DNA of 16,327 nucleotides, taken from positions 1 through 16,327 of the forward strand of contig CAZKTU010000138.1 of NCBI GenBank assembly GCA_964555675.1. Direction: 5' to 3'. The notes beneath the pieces were generated by a model. The model saw only the letters and a program-made list of their open reading frames with translations. It was not told the DNA's origin and did not search any database. This DNA is from CAIWXH01 sp964555675. GTDB lineage: Bacteria > Chloroflexota > Chloroflexia > Chloroflexales > Chloroflexaceae. The position numbers were made by a program, and so were the translations under genes. Positions 1-5,997 of this stretch are shown piece after piece; position 1 is the stretch's first letter; each line of letters opens with the position of its first letter.

Positions 1-66
1 GAGATCAGCGCCAACAAGGTGCGCCAGGGCGCGGCCTGGCTGGCCGAGCGGGGGTATGTGCGCTAG
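1..66 (+). CDS. C-terminal end of an unidentified protein (truncated by window start)
   Basis: An open frame runs from base 1 to a TAG stop at 64-66 and encodes 21 residues ending AAWLAERGYVR. Codon use (third-position G/C) matches the neighbouring genes, so this is likely the real end of a gene that starts outside the window. The visible piece looks helical and carries no diagnostic motif, so no function is assigned. It converges on the TetR gene, with only 5 bp between the two stop codons and no room for a separate terminator. Confidence 0.6.
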   Translation, partial: EISANKVRQGAAWLAERGYVR

Positions 67-71
67 GCGCG

Positions 72-725
72 CTACGCCTGTTGGGGCGCCAGCATCCCTC
101 GGAGCAGGGCGACGAGGGATGCGCTGAACTCCTGGCCGAAGTCGACCTGGAAGAGGGCCAGGGCCGGGTCGCCGGCCAGGGCGGCGCGGGCGCCGGGGGC
201 GGGCTCGGCGAGGCTCTGGATGCCGACGACGAGGGCGTAGGCGTGGAGCAGGGCGCGGGCCCCCTGGCCCGGCCCCAGGCCCGGCAAGACCTGTTCGAGC
301 AGCGCGCCGCTGCTCAGCAGGCGGTCGCGCAGCAGAGTCTTCAGCTGCCGGATCGGCTCGACGCCCACGTTGCGCTCGAGCACGGCGTGGGTGATCGCGA
401 AGAGGCGCACCAGGGCCGGGACCTCCAGCAGGGTCGCGGTGACGGCGGCGGCCACGCGCTCGACTGGGCTGTTGGGGGCGAGGTCGCCCAGAGCGGCGGC
501 GAGGGCGTCGAACCAGGCCGCGAACTGCTGCTCCTGCACGCTGAGGAAGAGCTCCTCTTTGGTCGTGAAGTACAGGTAGAGCGTACCCTTAGCCAGGCCG
601 GCCGCATCGGCGATCTCGCCCACGCTGATCGCCTCGTACGGGCGCTCCTGGAACATGCGCCACGCCGCGGCCCGCAGGGCCTCGCGCCGCGCCGCCTTAT
701 CCTCCTCGCGCACTGCTCGTCGCAT
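72..725 (-). CDS. TetR/AcrR-family transcriptional regulator
   Basis: This is a 217-residue DNA-binding repressor of the TetR type. The N-terminal helix-turn-helix is clear: residues about 27-60 read ERPYEAISVGEIADAAGLAK then GTLYLYFTTKEELF, the canonical TetR signature. The rest is an all-helical ligand/dimer domain with no recognisable ligand class. I chose the ATG at 723-725 (MRRAVREEDK) because it follows a G-rich ribosome site (GAGGGGGG). The frame stays open upstream for another 70 codons, but that stretch covers the divergent promoter region and is low-complexity. A TTGACG/TATATT promoter lies just upstream. The divergently placed DUF5335-like gene is the most obvious target besides the regulator itself. 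The inducer is unknown. Confidence 0.9.
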   Translation of the reverse strand: MRRAVREEDKAARREALRAAAWRMFQERPYEAISVGEIADAAGLAKGTLYLYFTTKEELFLSVQEQQFAAWFDALAAALGDLAPNSPVERVAAAVTATLLEVPALVRLFAITHAVLERNVGVEPIRQLKTLLRDRLLSSGALLEQVLPGLGPGQGARALLHAYALVVGIQSLAEPAPGARAALAGDPALALFQVDFGQEFSASLVALLRGMLAPQQA

Positions 726-755
726 GACCCCCCTCGTGATAAATGAATCCGGGTC

Positions 756-784
756 AATATAAGCCGCCGGTGGCTCCGCGTCAA
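756..784 (-). promoter_or_regulatory. Sigma-70-type promoter of the TetR gene, with possible operator just downstream
   Basis: On the minus strand TTGACG (779-784) is followed after exactly 17 bp by TATATT (756-761), placing the transcription start near 749. Between the -10 and the start codon, 743-755 reads TGAATCCGGGTCA on the plus strand. It is an imperfect palindrome (TGA...TCA ends) in the right place for an autorepressor operator. The promoter is well supported by spacing; the operator is a guess. Confidence 0.6.
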
Positions 785-801
785 GGGCCGGGGGCGCCCG
801 C

Positions 802-830
802 TTGCGCTCAGCGCCGGTAGGGGGTACTAT
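802..830 (+). promoter_or_regulatory. Sigma-70-type promoter of the DUF5335-like gene
   Basis: TTGCGC (802-807) and TACTAT (825-830) are separated by 17 bp. The predicted start is near 837, which gives a leader of about 22 nt that includes the AGGAG ribosome site at 848-852. It lies back to back with the TetR promoter, about 17 bp from its -35 box. Confidence 0.55.
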
Positions 831-858
831 AGTCCTACGAGCAGCATAGGAGCAGCAT

Positions 859-1215
859 ATGCAGATTATTCCCCCCGAGCAGTGGGAGCGCTTCTGCGCC
901 GAGCTCAGCGGCGCCTTGCAGGGGTACCCTGCCACCTTCGTGACCGCGGGCGCCGAGCCCGAGCTGATCGCCGAGCGCCTGCCCTTCGACGGTCTGCACC
1001 TGGCGGGCGACGCCGCCTCGGCCGACCTGCTGGCCTGCGCCGGCGGCCGCGCGCTCTACGCCGCCACAGGTCTGACCGGCATCGTCTACAGCCCGGGCGA
1101 CGAGACCACGGGCCCCGCCATTGTGCTCGAGTCGGCCGGCGCCCCCGTGGCCCAGGTGCGCTTCGCGCCGGCGCGACCGGCCGCTCGCCCCCTGCGCGAG
1201 CGCTCGGTCGGCTGA
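859..1215 (+). CDS. Small DUF5335-like protein
   Basis: This 118-residue soluble protein has no signal peptide or membrane segment. It opens with IPPEQWERFCAELSGALQG and continues through a GDETTGPAIVLESAG segment. That layout (an I-P-x-E-x-W start, then alternating hydrophobic strands and an acidic middle) resembles DUF5335 proteins, a family without known function. The match is from memory of the family pattern and is tentative. The last 15 residues are Pro/Arg/Ala-rich and probably disordered. The ATG is supported by AGGAG at 848-852 with 6 bp spacing and by the promoter at 802-830. The gene is divergent from the TetR regulator, so it may be under its control. It could be a stress or housekeeping accessory protein, but nothing in the sequence decides this. 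Confidence 0.65.
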   Translation: MQIIPPEQWERFCAELSGALQGYPATFVTAGAEPELIAERLPFDGLHLAGDAASADLLACAGGRALYAATGLTGIVYSPGDETTGPAIVLESAGAPVAQVRFAPARPAARPLRERSVG

Positions 1216-1235
1216 GTCCGCTTTTCGGGCGGGGC

Positions 1236-1248
1236 CGACCCGCGGTCG
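1236..1248. terminator. Possible short hairpin between convergent genes
   Basis: CGACC (1236-1240), loop CGC, GGTCG (1244-1248) forms a 5-bp stem in the 34-bp gap between the DUF5335-like gene and the convergent glycosyltransferase. It is followed by only two T residues on the plus strand, so it is at best a weak terminator. Confidence 0.25.
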
Positions 1249-1249
1249 T

Positions 1250-2368
1250 TCACAGGTCGGCGACGACGCGCTCGGCGATGCTGTAGGCGGCCCGGGGGCG
1301 GCCGACCGCCATGGCCTGGCCGCGCATGAGGGCCAGGCGTTCGGGCTGAGCGAGCAGCATATCGATGGCGCGGGGCACCAGCTCGGGCACACGCACCTGC
1401 ACCCCGGCCCCCGAGGCCGCCACGAAGTCGGCGTTCCACTCCTCTTGCCCGGGCACCGGGTCGATCACGATCATGGGCGTGCCGCGGGCCAGCACCTCGC
1501 TGGTCATCAGGCCGCCCGGCTTGGTGACCACAATATCGCTCGCCGCCACCAGGTCGTCGACATAGGTGATAAAGTCGAGCAGGCGCAGGCGCATCTGAGG
1601 GCCGTCGGTCAGATCCTTGAGGCCGTCGGTCAGATCCTTGTTGCGCCCGGCCACCACATTCACCACGCCGGGGCGCTCGAGCTTGAGGCTGTTCTCGACC
1701 ATGTTGCGCACGCGGTCGACCGCGATGCCGCCGCCAAAGATGGTAATCACCCCCTGGTCGAGCGGCAGCTCGTGGCGGCGGCGCATCTCGTCGCGATCCT
1801 TCGGCTCGGCGATCTCGAGCCGCACCGGGATGCCGGTGATCTGGATGCGCTCGAGCGGCACCCCGCGGGCCAGCAGCACGTCGCGGTTGAGCGTGCTGGC
1901 GACGAAGTAGCCGGCCACATCCTCCATCAGCCAGGTGCTCTGCACCGAGTAGTCGGTGATCACGGCGTAGATCGGCACGCCCCGCTCGACGGCATAATCG
2001 TGCAGCACGTGCAGCGGCCACTGCATGGTGCAGACGATCGCGTCCGGCGCCAGCTCGCGCACATGGCGCACGAAACGGGTCAAGAAGGGTTTGCCGGCCG
2101 TGGTCATGGCCTTATTGGCCTTCATGGCCTGCTGGGCGTCGGTGAGGTTGATGCCGGAGTGGACCATGGTGTACAGTGGCTGCAGCCTGGTGGAGATATC
2201 GTTGTAGGCGCTCGTGATCGTCTTGCGGGCCAGGTCGTTGACGTGGTCGAAGACATCCTCGGTGTGGACCTCGACCCCGGGGATGCGCTCGAAGGCCGCC
2301 CCGAGGGCCTTCGCGGCGCTGGTGTGGCCCGTGCCCGCCGAGACGTGGAAGACGCCGATCCGTGGCAT
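1250..2368 (-). CDS. MGDG synthase / processive diacylglycerol glycosyltransferase-type GT-B glycosyltransferase (GT28-like)
   Basis: This 372-residue enzyme of the monogalactosyldiacylglycerol synthase/UgtP type transfers a sugar from a nucleotide sugar to diacylglycerol at the inner face of the membrane. The N-terminal Rossmann domain starts IGVFHVSAGTGHTSAAKAL (residues 4-22), the family's G-x-G-H-x-x-A-A motif. A hinge follows near 180 (QITGIPV). The C-terminal donor-binding domain has ITIFGGGIAVDRV (208-220) and the diagnostic VTKPGGLMTSEVLARGTPMI (281-300) plus PGQEEWNADFV. Two adjacent ATGs exist. The second (2366-2368) sits 5 bp from GGAGG and is preferred; the first adds one Met. No membrane helix is seen, consistent with peripheral attachment. 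Residues 245-258 contain a 7-residue tandem duplication. The gene is divergent from a GH1 glucosidase. The sugar (Gal or Glc) cannot be read from sequence. Confidence 0.88.
   Translation of the reverse strand: MPRIGVFHVSAGTGHTSAAKALGAAFERIPGVEVHTEDVFDHVNDLARKTITSAYNDISTRLQPLYTMVHSGINLTDAQQAMKANKAMTTAGKPFLTRFVRHVRELAPDAIVCTMQWPLHVLHDYAVERGVPIYAVITDYSVQSTWLMEDVAGYFVASTLNRDVLLARGVPLERIQITGIPVRLEIAEPKDRDEMRRRHELPLDQGVITIFGGGIAVDRVRNMVENSLKLERPGVVNVVAGRNKDLTDGLKDLTDGPQMRLRLLDFITYVDDLVAASDIVVTKPGGLMTSEVLARGTPMIVIDPVPGQEEWNADFVAASGAGVQVRVPELVPRAIDMLLAQPERLALMRGQAMAVGRPRAAYSIAERVVADL
1600..1640. repeat. 21-bp in-frame tandem duplication inside the glycosyltransferase gene
   Basis: The unit GGCCGTCGGTCAGATCCTTG occurs at 1600-1619 and again at 1621-1640, exactly 21 bp apart and identical over 20 bases. 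Because the period is a multiple of three, the protein carries DLTDGLK followed by DLTDGPQ (residues 245-258) without frame loss. Identity at the nucleotide level suggests a recent event. Confidence 0.9.
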
Positions 2369-2404
2369 CATGACCTCCGCTCTGTCTGTGTTGGAAGGAC
2401 GACG

Positions 2405-3763
2405 ATGGCGTCTAGTGTACACGATATGGCGTCCCCCTTTCCCGCCGGCTTCCTCTGGGGCGCGGCCACCTCGGCCTACCAGATCGAGGGCGCCTGGGAC
2501 GCCGACGGCAAGGGCGAGAGTATCTGGGACCGCTTCAGCCGCACCCCCGGCCGGGTGGCCCGCGGCGAGAGCGGCGAGGTCGCCTGTGACCACTACCGCC
2601 GCTACGCGGACGATGTAGCCCTGATGGCCGAACTCGGCCTGGGCGCATACCGCTTCAGCATCGCCTGGCCGCGTATCCAGCCAGACGGGACGGGCCGGCC
2701 CAACCAGCGCGGGCTCGACTTCTACCGGCGTTTGCTCGAGGCCCTGCGGCGGGCGGGGATCACGCCCACAGCCACGCTCTACCACTGGGATCTGCCCCAG
2801 GCACTGCAAGCGCGCGGGGGCTGGGCCAACCGCGACACGGCGGCGCGCTTCGCCGAGTACGCGGGCCACGTCGCCGCCGCCCTCGGCGCCGACGCCCCCC
2901 TCTGGGCCACCCTGAATGAGCCCATGCTGATCACCTACGCCGGGCACGCCAACGGGGCCAAGGCGCCCGGGCTGCGCCGCCCCTGGCTGACCTGGCAGGT
3001 CGCCCACAATCTGCTGCTGGCCCACGGGCTGGCCGTGGCGGCCTTCCGCGCGAGCGCCCCGCCCGGCAGCTCGCCCAAACTTGGGATCGTGCTCAACATC
3101 AGGCCGTGCCATCCGGCCACGGGTCGCGCCCGCGACCGGCGCGCGGCCGTGCGGCTCGACGCGATCACCAACCGGCTCTTCCTCGCCCCGCTCTTTCAGG
3201 GGCGCTACCCGCCCGAGGCCGCGGCCTTCTTCCTGAGCCGGCTGACCGCGCTGCGGGCGAGACCCGGAGACATGGCGATCATCGGCGCGCCCCTCGACTT
3301 TCTGGGCCTGAACGTCTACACGCGGGCGGTGGTGCGGGGCGACGCCAACCCGATCACCGGCCTGAAGATCCTCAAGCCGGGCGGCGCCCTCACCGGCATG
3401 GGCTGGGAGATCTACCCGCCCGCGATCTTCGAGGCCCTGAGTCTGGCCCGCGAGCACACCGCGCTGCCGCTCTACCTCACCGAGAATGGGGCGGCCTTCC
3501 CCGATGCCCCAGACGGGGCCTTCGACGACCAGGATCGCATCGCCTTCCTGCGGGCCCATATTGCCGAGGCCCGGCGGGCGATCGCGGCGGGCATCGACCT
3601 GCGGGGCTACTTCGTCTGGAGCCTGCTCGACAACTTCGAGTGGGAGGAGGGCTACCACCCGCGCTTCGGTCTGGTCCACGTCGACTTCGCCACCCAGGCC
3701 CGCACGCCCAGGGCCTCGGCCCGCTGGTACGGCGCGGTCGCGGCCCGCAACGGGCTGGGATAG
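2405..3763 (+). CDS. Glycoside hydrolase family 1 beta-glucosidase
   Basis: This 452-residue cytoplasmic retaining beta-glycosidase has the usual length and single (beta/alpha)8 domain of family GH1. Visible hallmarks are the start FPAGFLWGAATSAYQIEGAW (12-31, GH1 N-terminal signature), YHWDLPQAL (126-134), the acid/base in TLNEP (Glu172), LGLNVYTR (300-307), the nucleophile in YLTENG (Glu360), and the aglycone-site loop SLLDNFEWEEGY (406-417). Catalytic residues are all present, so it should be active on beta-glucosides and possibly beta-galactosides or -fucosides. The start ATG 2405-2407 follows AAGGA with 5 bp spacing. A second ATG at 2426 would remove 7 residues but lacks a ribosome site. 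There is no signal peptide. The gene is divergent from the lipid glycosyltransferase and 9 bp upstream of an alpha/beta-hydrolase, so it is probably co-transcribed with the latter. Confidence 0.95.
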   Translation: MASSVHDMASPFPAGFLWGAATSAYQIEGAWDADGKGESIWDRFSRTPGRVARGESGEVACDHYRRYADDVALMAELGLGAYRFSIAWPRIQPDGTGRPNQRGLDFYRRLLEALRRAGITPTATLYHWDLPQALQARGGWANRDTAARFAEYAGHVAAALGADAPLWATLNEPMLITYAGHANGAKAPGLRRPWLTWQVAHNLLLAHGLAVAAFRASAPPGSSPKLGIVLNIRPCHPATGRARDRRAAVRLDAITNRLFLAPLFQGRYPPEAAAFFLSRLTALRARPGDMAIIGAPLDFLGLNVYTRAVVRGDANPITGLKILKPGGALTGMGWEIYPPAIFEALSLAREHTALPLYLTENGAAFPDAPDGAFDDQDRIAFLRAHIAEARRAIAAGIDLRGYFVWSLLDNFEWEEGYHPRFGLVHVDFATQARTPRASARWYGAVAARNGLG

Positions 3764-3772
3764 AGGAATACC

Positions 3773-4681
3773 ATGCCGATCGTCTTCGTCCACGGCGCGG
3801 GAACGCGCGAGTATTATCGCAAGTACAAGGTCGACATCGACCACGTGGTCGAGCACCTGCGCCACTATGTGGCCCCGGCCCTGGCGCCCGACGGCCACAA
3901 CGTCGAGATCATCGTCGCCTACTGGGGTGACCTGGGGGTGTCGCTGCGCTCCGACGGCCTGAGCGTGCCGCTGACCCCGCCCCCGGTCTTCCACAACCAC
4001 CCGATCATGGCCCTCTGGCCGGGCGGGCGTCGCCGGCACCTGCTGGGCGAGGGCTGGCGTCGTTTGACGGCGGGCCTGGCCTACTACCTGGGCCGCATCG
4101 TGGCCGTGCTGCGCCGACCCCAGACCAAGGCCACGGCCATGTTCCTGGGCGACGCCCTGCACTACTTCGTGCAGCGCGGCACCGCCGAGCACCCCGGCCC
4201 GATCCCGCTACGGGTGATCGACGCGCTCGAGCGGGGGCGCGAGGCCCAGGCCAGGCGTCCGGGCGAGCCGCTGGTGGTCTTCAGCCATAGTCTGGGCGGG
4301 GCGATCGTCTACGACGTGCTGACCGCGTTTCTGCCCAGCCTGCCCGAGCACCAGGGCATCCATGTCGACTTCTGGGCCTCGCTCTCGTCGCAGATCGGGC
4401 TCTTCGAGGAGATGCAGCTCTTCCTCGCCAGCGACCCAACGTACGGGCCGGGCATCGCGGCGCCCTTCCCCGACCGGCGCTTCCTCGCGCGCTGGTGGAA
4501 CGTCTGGGACCCCCACGACTTCCTCAGCTTCACCGTGCGCGGGGTGATCAACGGGGTCGACGACGAGCACTTCGACAGCGGGCTCGCGCCCACGGCGGCC
4601 CACCTGGCCTGCCTGCGCATCTCGTCGTTCTACGCCGTGCTGGGGCGCAAGGTGGCCGCGGCAAGGCTGGACCGAAGGTAG
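3773..4681 (+). CDS. Alpha/beta-hydrolase-fold protein (esterase/lipase-like)
   Basis: This 302-residue soluble protein opens directly with MPIVFVHGAGTRE, the first beta strand and oxyanion-side HG motif of alpha/beta hydrolases. The nucleophile elbow is LVVFSHSLGGAIVYDVL, with Ser173 in S-H-S-L-G. The acid and base of the triad are not certain: Asp in the NVWDPHDFLSF segment and His in the DDEHFDSG or APTAAH segments are candidates. The region between residues 60 and 120 is a likely lid insert rich in W, R and P. There is no signal peptide. A weak AGGA precedes the ATG. It starts 9 bp after the GH1 stop, so it is likely in one operon with it. A role in ester hydrolysis of a lipid or acylated glycoside would fit the context, but the substrate is unknown. 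Confidence 0.75.
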   Translation: MPIVFVHGAGTREYYRKYKVDIDHVVEHLRHYVAPALAPDGHNVEIIVAYWGDLGVSLRSDGLSVPLTPPPVFHNHPIMALWPGGRRRHLLGEGWRRLTAGLAYYLGRIVAVLRRPQTKATAMFLGDALHYFVQRGTAEHPGPIPLRVIDALERGREAQARRPGEPLVVFSHSLGGAIVYDVLTAFLPSLPEHQGIHVDFWASLSSQIGLFEEMQLFLASDPTYGPGIAAPFPDRRFLARWWNVWDPHDFLSFTVRGVINGVDDEHFDSGLAPTAAHLACLRISSFYAVLGRKVAAARLDRR

Positions 4682-4698
4682 GCCGAAACGGGCTCCTG

Positions 4699-4749
4699 TT
4701 TTTACCACGAAGGGCACGAAGGTCACGAAGTGGTCTTCGTGGTGAAAAA
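4699..4749. repeat. ACCACGAAG-type 9-bp repeat/hairpin element between convergent genes
   Basis: Three head-to-tail 9-mers of form NNCACGAAG occupy 4704-4730 (ACCACGAAG, GGCACGAAG, GTCACGAAG). They are followed by an inverted copy CTTCGTGGT at 4735-4743. The element can fold two ways: the outer TTTTTACCACGAAG (4699-4712) with CTTCGTGGTGAAAAA (4735-4749, one bulged G), or the inner CACGAAG (4724-4730), loop TGGT, CTTCGTG (4735-4741). T-runs precede and A-runs follow the hairpin on both strands, so this is not a classical intrinsic terminator with a U-tract, although it sits between two converging genes. Confidence 0.75.
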
Positions 4750-4768
4750 TGGAACCCTCGTTGTACTC

Positions 4769-5872
4769 CTAGCGCGGAGTACGGTATGGGCCCAGGTAGC
4801 GCTGCACGAGGCCCATTTCGAACTCGTTCTGCAGGGTGGTGCGGGCGCCCTCGGCGGTGGCGGCCAGGGCGCGGCCGAGCTGGCGGCAGATCGCGTCGGC
4901 GAGGAACTGGGGCAGGGGCTCCTGGACGCTGGTGACGCGCAGGGCCCCGCGGAAGGTCGCCAGCACGGCGCCGAGGGGCTCGCGGGCGATCAGGGCGGCG
5001 GGCAGCTCGAGGCGGTAGGCCGGGCCTGCGCCGTCGGGCCTGTAGTAGAGCACGTAGAGCTGGCCGTAGCCGTGCTCGATGGCCGTGCGCCGCTCGCGGA
5101 AGTCGGGCAGGGCGGGGTTCTTGTAGCCCGTCAGCAGGTGCGGCTTGTCTTTGCGGATCAGACTGACCGGCAGCGAGTGCTCGCCCGGGTTGAGCACACT
5201 GGTCCAGAGGGTGCGGTCGGTGACCGTGCCCGAGAGATGGGGGGCCAGCTCGAGCACGTCGTCGGCGGCGGTGGCCGACTTGGGGTGGGCGACGACGCGC
5301 CGGCACTCGAGCACCAGGCGCCAGTCGTCGTCGGCGAAGAAGCCCTCGATCAGGGGGCGGAAGGTGTCCCACCAGGCGGGCGGACGGCCGCGGTGATCCT
5401 GGGCGTAGCGCACCAGCATGCGGTTGATCTCGAGCAGCATCGAGTAGAACGAGCCGTCGAGCAGGAATAGCCCGCTGCTGGTGGCGCGCACGCGGCGGGC
5501 CAGCAGGCGCAGCTCGAGCACGCAGCGCAGGCCGCCGAGGATGCTCTCGAGCTCCTCGACGGGGGGCAGCAGACGCACCAGCACATCCTGGTCGGTCAGC
5601 GCGACCTCTTCGACCGCGGCGGCGGCGATCGCGGCGAAGGTGGCCCCGGCCGCCGGCACGGTGGCGTGGGCCCCGTCGACCGCGCAGAGGCGCCGCGCCC
5701 GCCCGTCTGGGGCGAGCCTGATGCGCCGGTCGAGGGCGGCCCGCAACCGCTCGCGCTCGCCCTCCAGCTCTTGCAGGGTCGAGCGGCAGGCCGCGGCGCA
5801 GTCCTGAATGGCCGCGAGGACGGCCGCGGGCAGGGCCGCCGTGCCCAGGTTATCGGGAAGAGGCTCGCTCAT
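4769..5872 (-). CDS. nurA: NurA-domain DNA double-strand-break repair nuclease-like protein
   Basis: This 367-residue cytoplasmic protein is read as NurA-like, a 5'-3' exo/endonuclease that normally works with the HerA helicase in DNA-end resection. An N-terminal helical, Arg/Glu-rich segment (25-55, coiled-coil-like) leads to RRLCAVDGAHATVPA with Asp66, then ELRLLARR with Glu120, and LFLLDGSFYSMLLEIN with Asp139. The two D-G motifs separated by about 70 residues, plus the intervening Glu, are the pattern of the NurA active site. The C-terminal half has the typical PQFLADAICRQLGRAL helix. The ATG at 5870-5872 has GGAG 6 bp upstream and a TTGTAC/TATGAT promoter; an upstream in-frame ATG overlaps that promoter and is rejected. 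No herA is visible in this window. The first motif is DGA rather than the commoner DGS. Confidence 0.72.
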   Translation of the reverse strand: MSEPLPDNLGTAALPAAVLAAIQDCAAACRSTLQELEGERERLRAALDRRIRLAPDGRARRLCAVDGAHATVPAAGATFAAIAAAAVEEVALTDQDVLVRLLPPVEELESILGGLRCVLELRLLARRVRATSSGLFLLDGSFYSMLLEINRMLVRYAQDHRGRPPAWWDTFRPLIEGFFADDDWRLVLECRRVVAHPKSATAADDVLELAPHLSGTVTDRTLWTSVLNPGEHSLPVSLIRKDKPHLLTGYKNPALPDFRERRTAIEHGYGQLYVLYYRPDGAGPAYRLELPAALIAREPLGAVLATFRGALRVTSVQEPLPQFLADAICRQLGRALAATAEGARTTLQNEFEMGLVQRYLGPYRTPR

Positions 5873-5900
5873 ACCAGGCTCCGTACAAATGTGCGCCCGC

Positions 5901-5929
5901 ATCATAACATATGCCCCGCTGCGGTACAA
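5901..5929 (-). promoter_or_regulatory. Sigma-70-type promoter of the NurA-like gene
   Basis: On the minus strand TTGTAC (plus positions 5924-5929) and TATGAT (5901-5906) are spaced by exactly 17 bp. The leader would be about 20 nt and contains the GGAG ribosome site. Its -35 box overlaps the plus-strand TACAAT of the opposing gene. Confidence 0.65.
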
Positions 5930-5930
5930 T
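5925..5930 (+). promoter_or_regulatory. Probable -10 box of the kinase-M23-aminotransferase gene
   Basis: GGTACAAT carries a good -10 hexamer (TACAAT, 5925-5930). No convincing -35 is found 16-18 bp upstream, so an activator may be needed. Transcription would start near 5937, so the heptamer repeat falls in the 5' leader. Confidence 0.45.
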
Positions 5931-5943
5931 TGGCGCTCCAGCC

Positions 5944-5985
5944 TTCATCTTTCATCCCTCATCCTTCATCCTTCATCCTTGATAT
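5944..5985 (+). repeat. Heptanucleotide tandem repeat (TTCATCC)n in the 5' leader
   Basis: Units of 7 bp run TTCATCT, TTCATCC, CTCATCC, TTCATCC, TTCATCC and a degenerate TTGATAT, giving a tract with period 7 and pyrimidine-rich plus strand. It lies between the -10 box at 5925-5930 and the GGAG ribosome site at 5987-5990. It resembles the short tandemly repeated repetitive heptamers known from cyanobacteria and similar genomes. Confidence 0.85.
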
Positions 5986-5997
5986 CGGAGCACTCCC

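Noticed and set aside
81..746. 221-residue plus-strand frame opposite the TetR gene
   Set aside because: It is a shadow of the TetR coding strand, Gly/Glu/Ala-rich and without family resemblance.
1121..2404. Plus-strand extension of the GH1 gene to 880 residues
   Set aside because: This stretch is antisense to the glycosyltransferase. The His/Asp/Gly-rich translation has no domain, and the ATG at 2405 has its own ribosome site and GH1 N-terminus.
2372..4192. Long minus-strand open frame extending the glycosyltransferase to 980 residues
   Set aside because: It is antisense to the GH1 and hydrolase genes, has low-complexity Gly/Arg/Val/His-rich content, and the true start has a GGAGG site at 2368. 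High GC removes stop codons from the opposite frame.
4699..4749. CRISPR-like array
   Set aside because: Units are 9 bp and contiguous with no spacers, and there are only three; no cas gene is present.
5944..5985. CRISPR or coding repeat
   Set aside because: Seven-bp contiguous units without spacers lie in an untranslated leader upstream of the supported GTG start.
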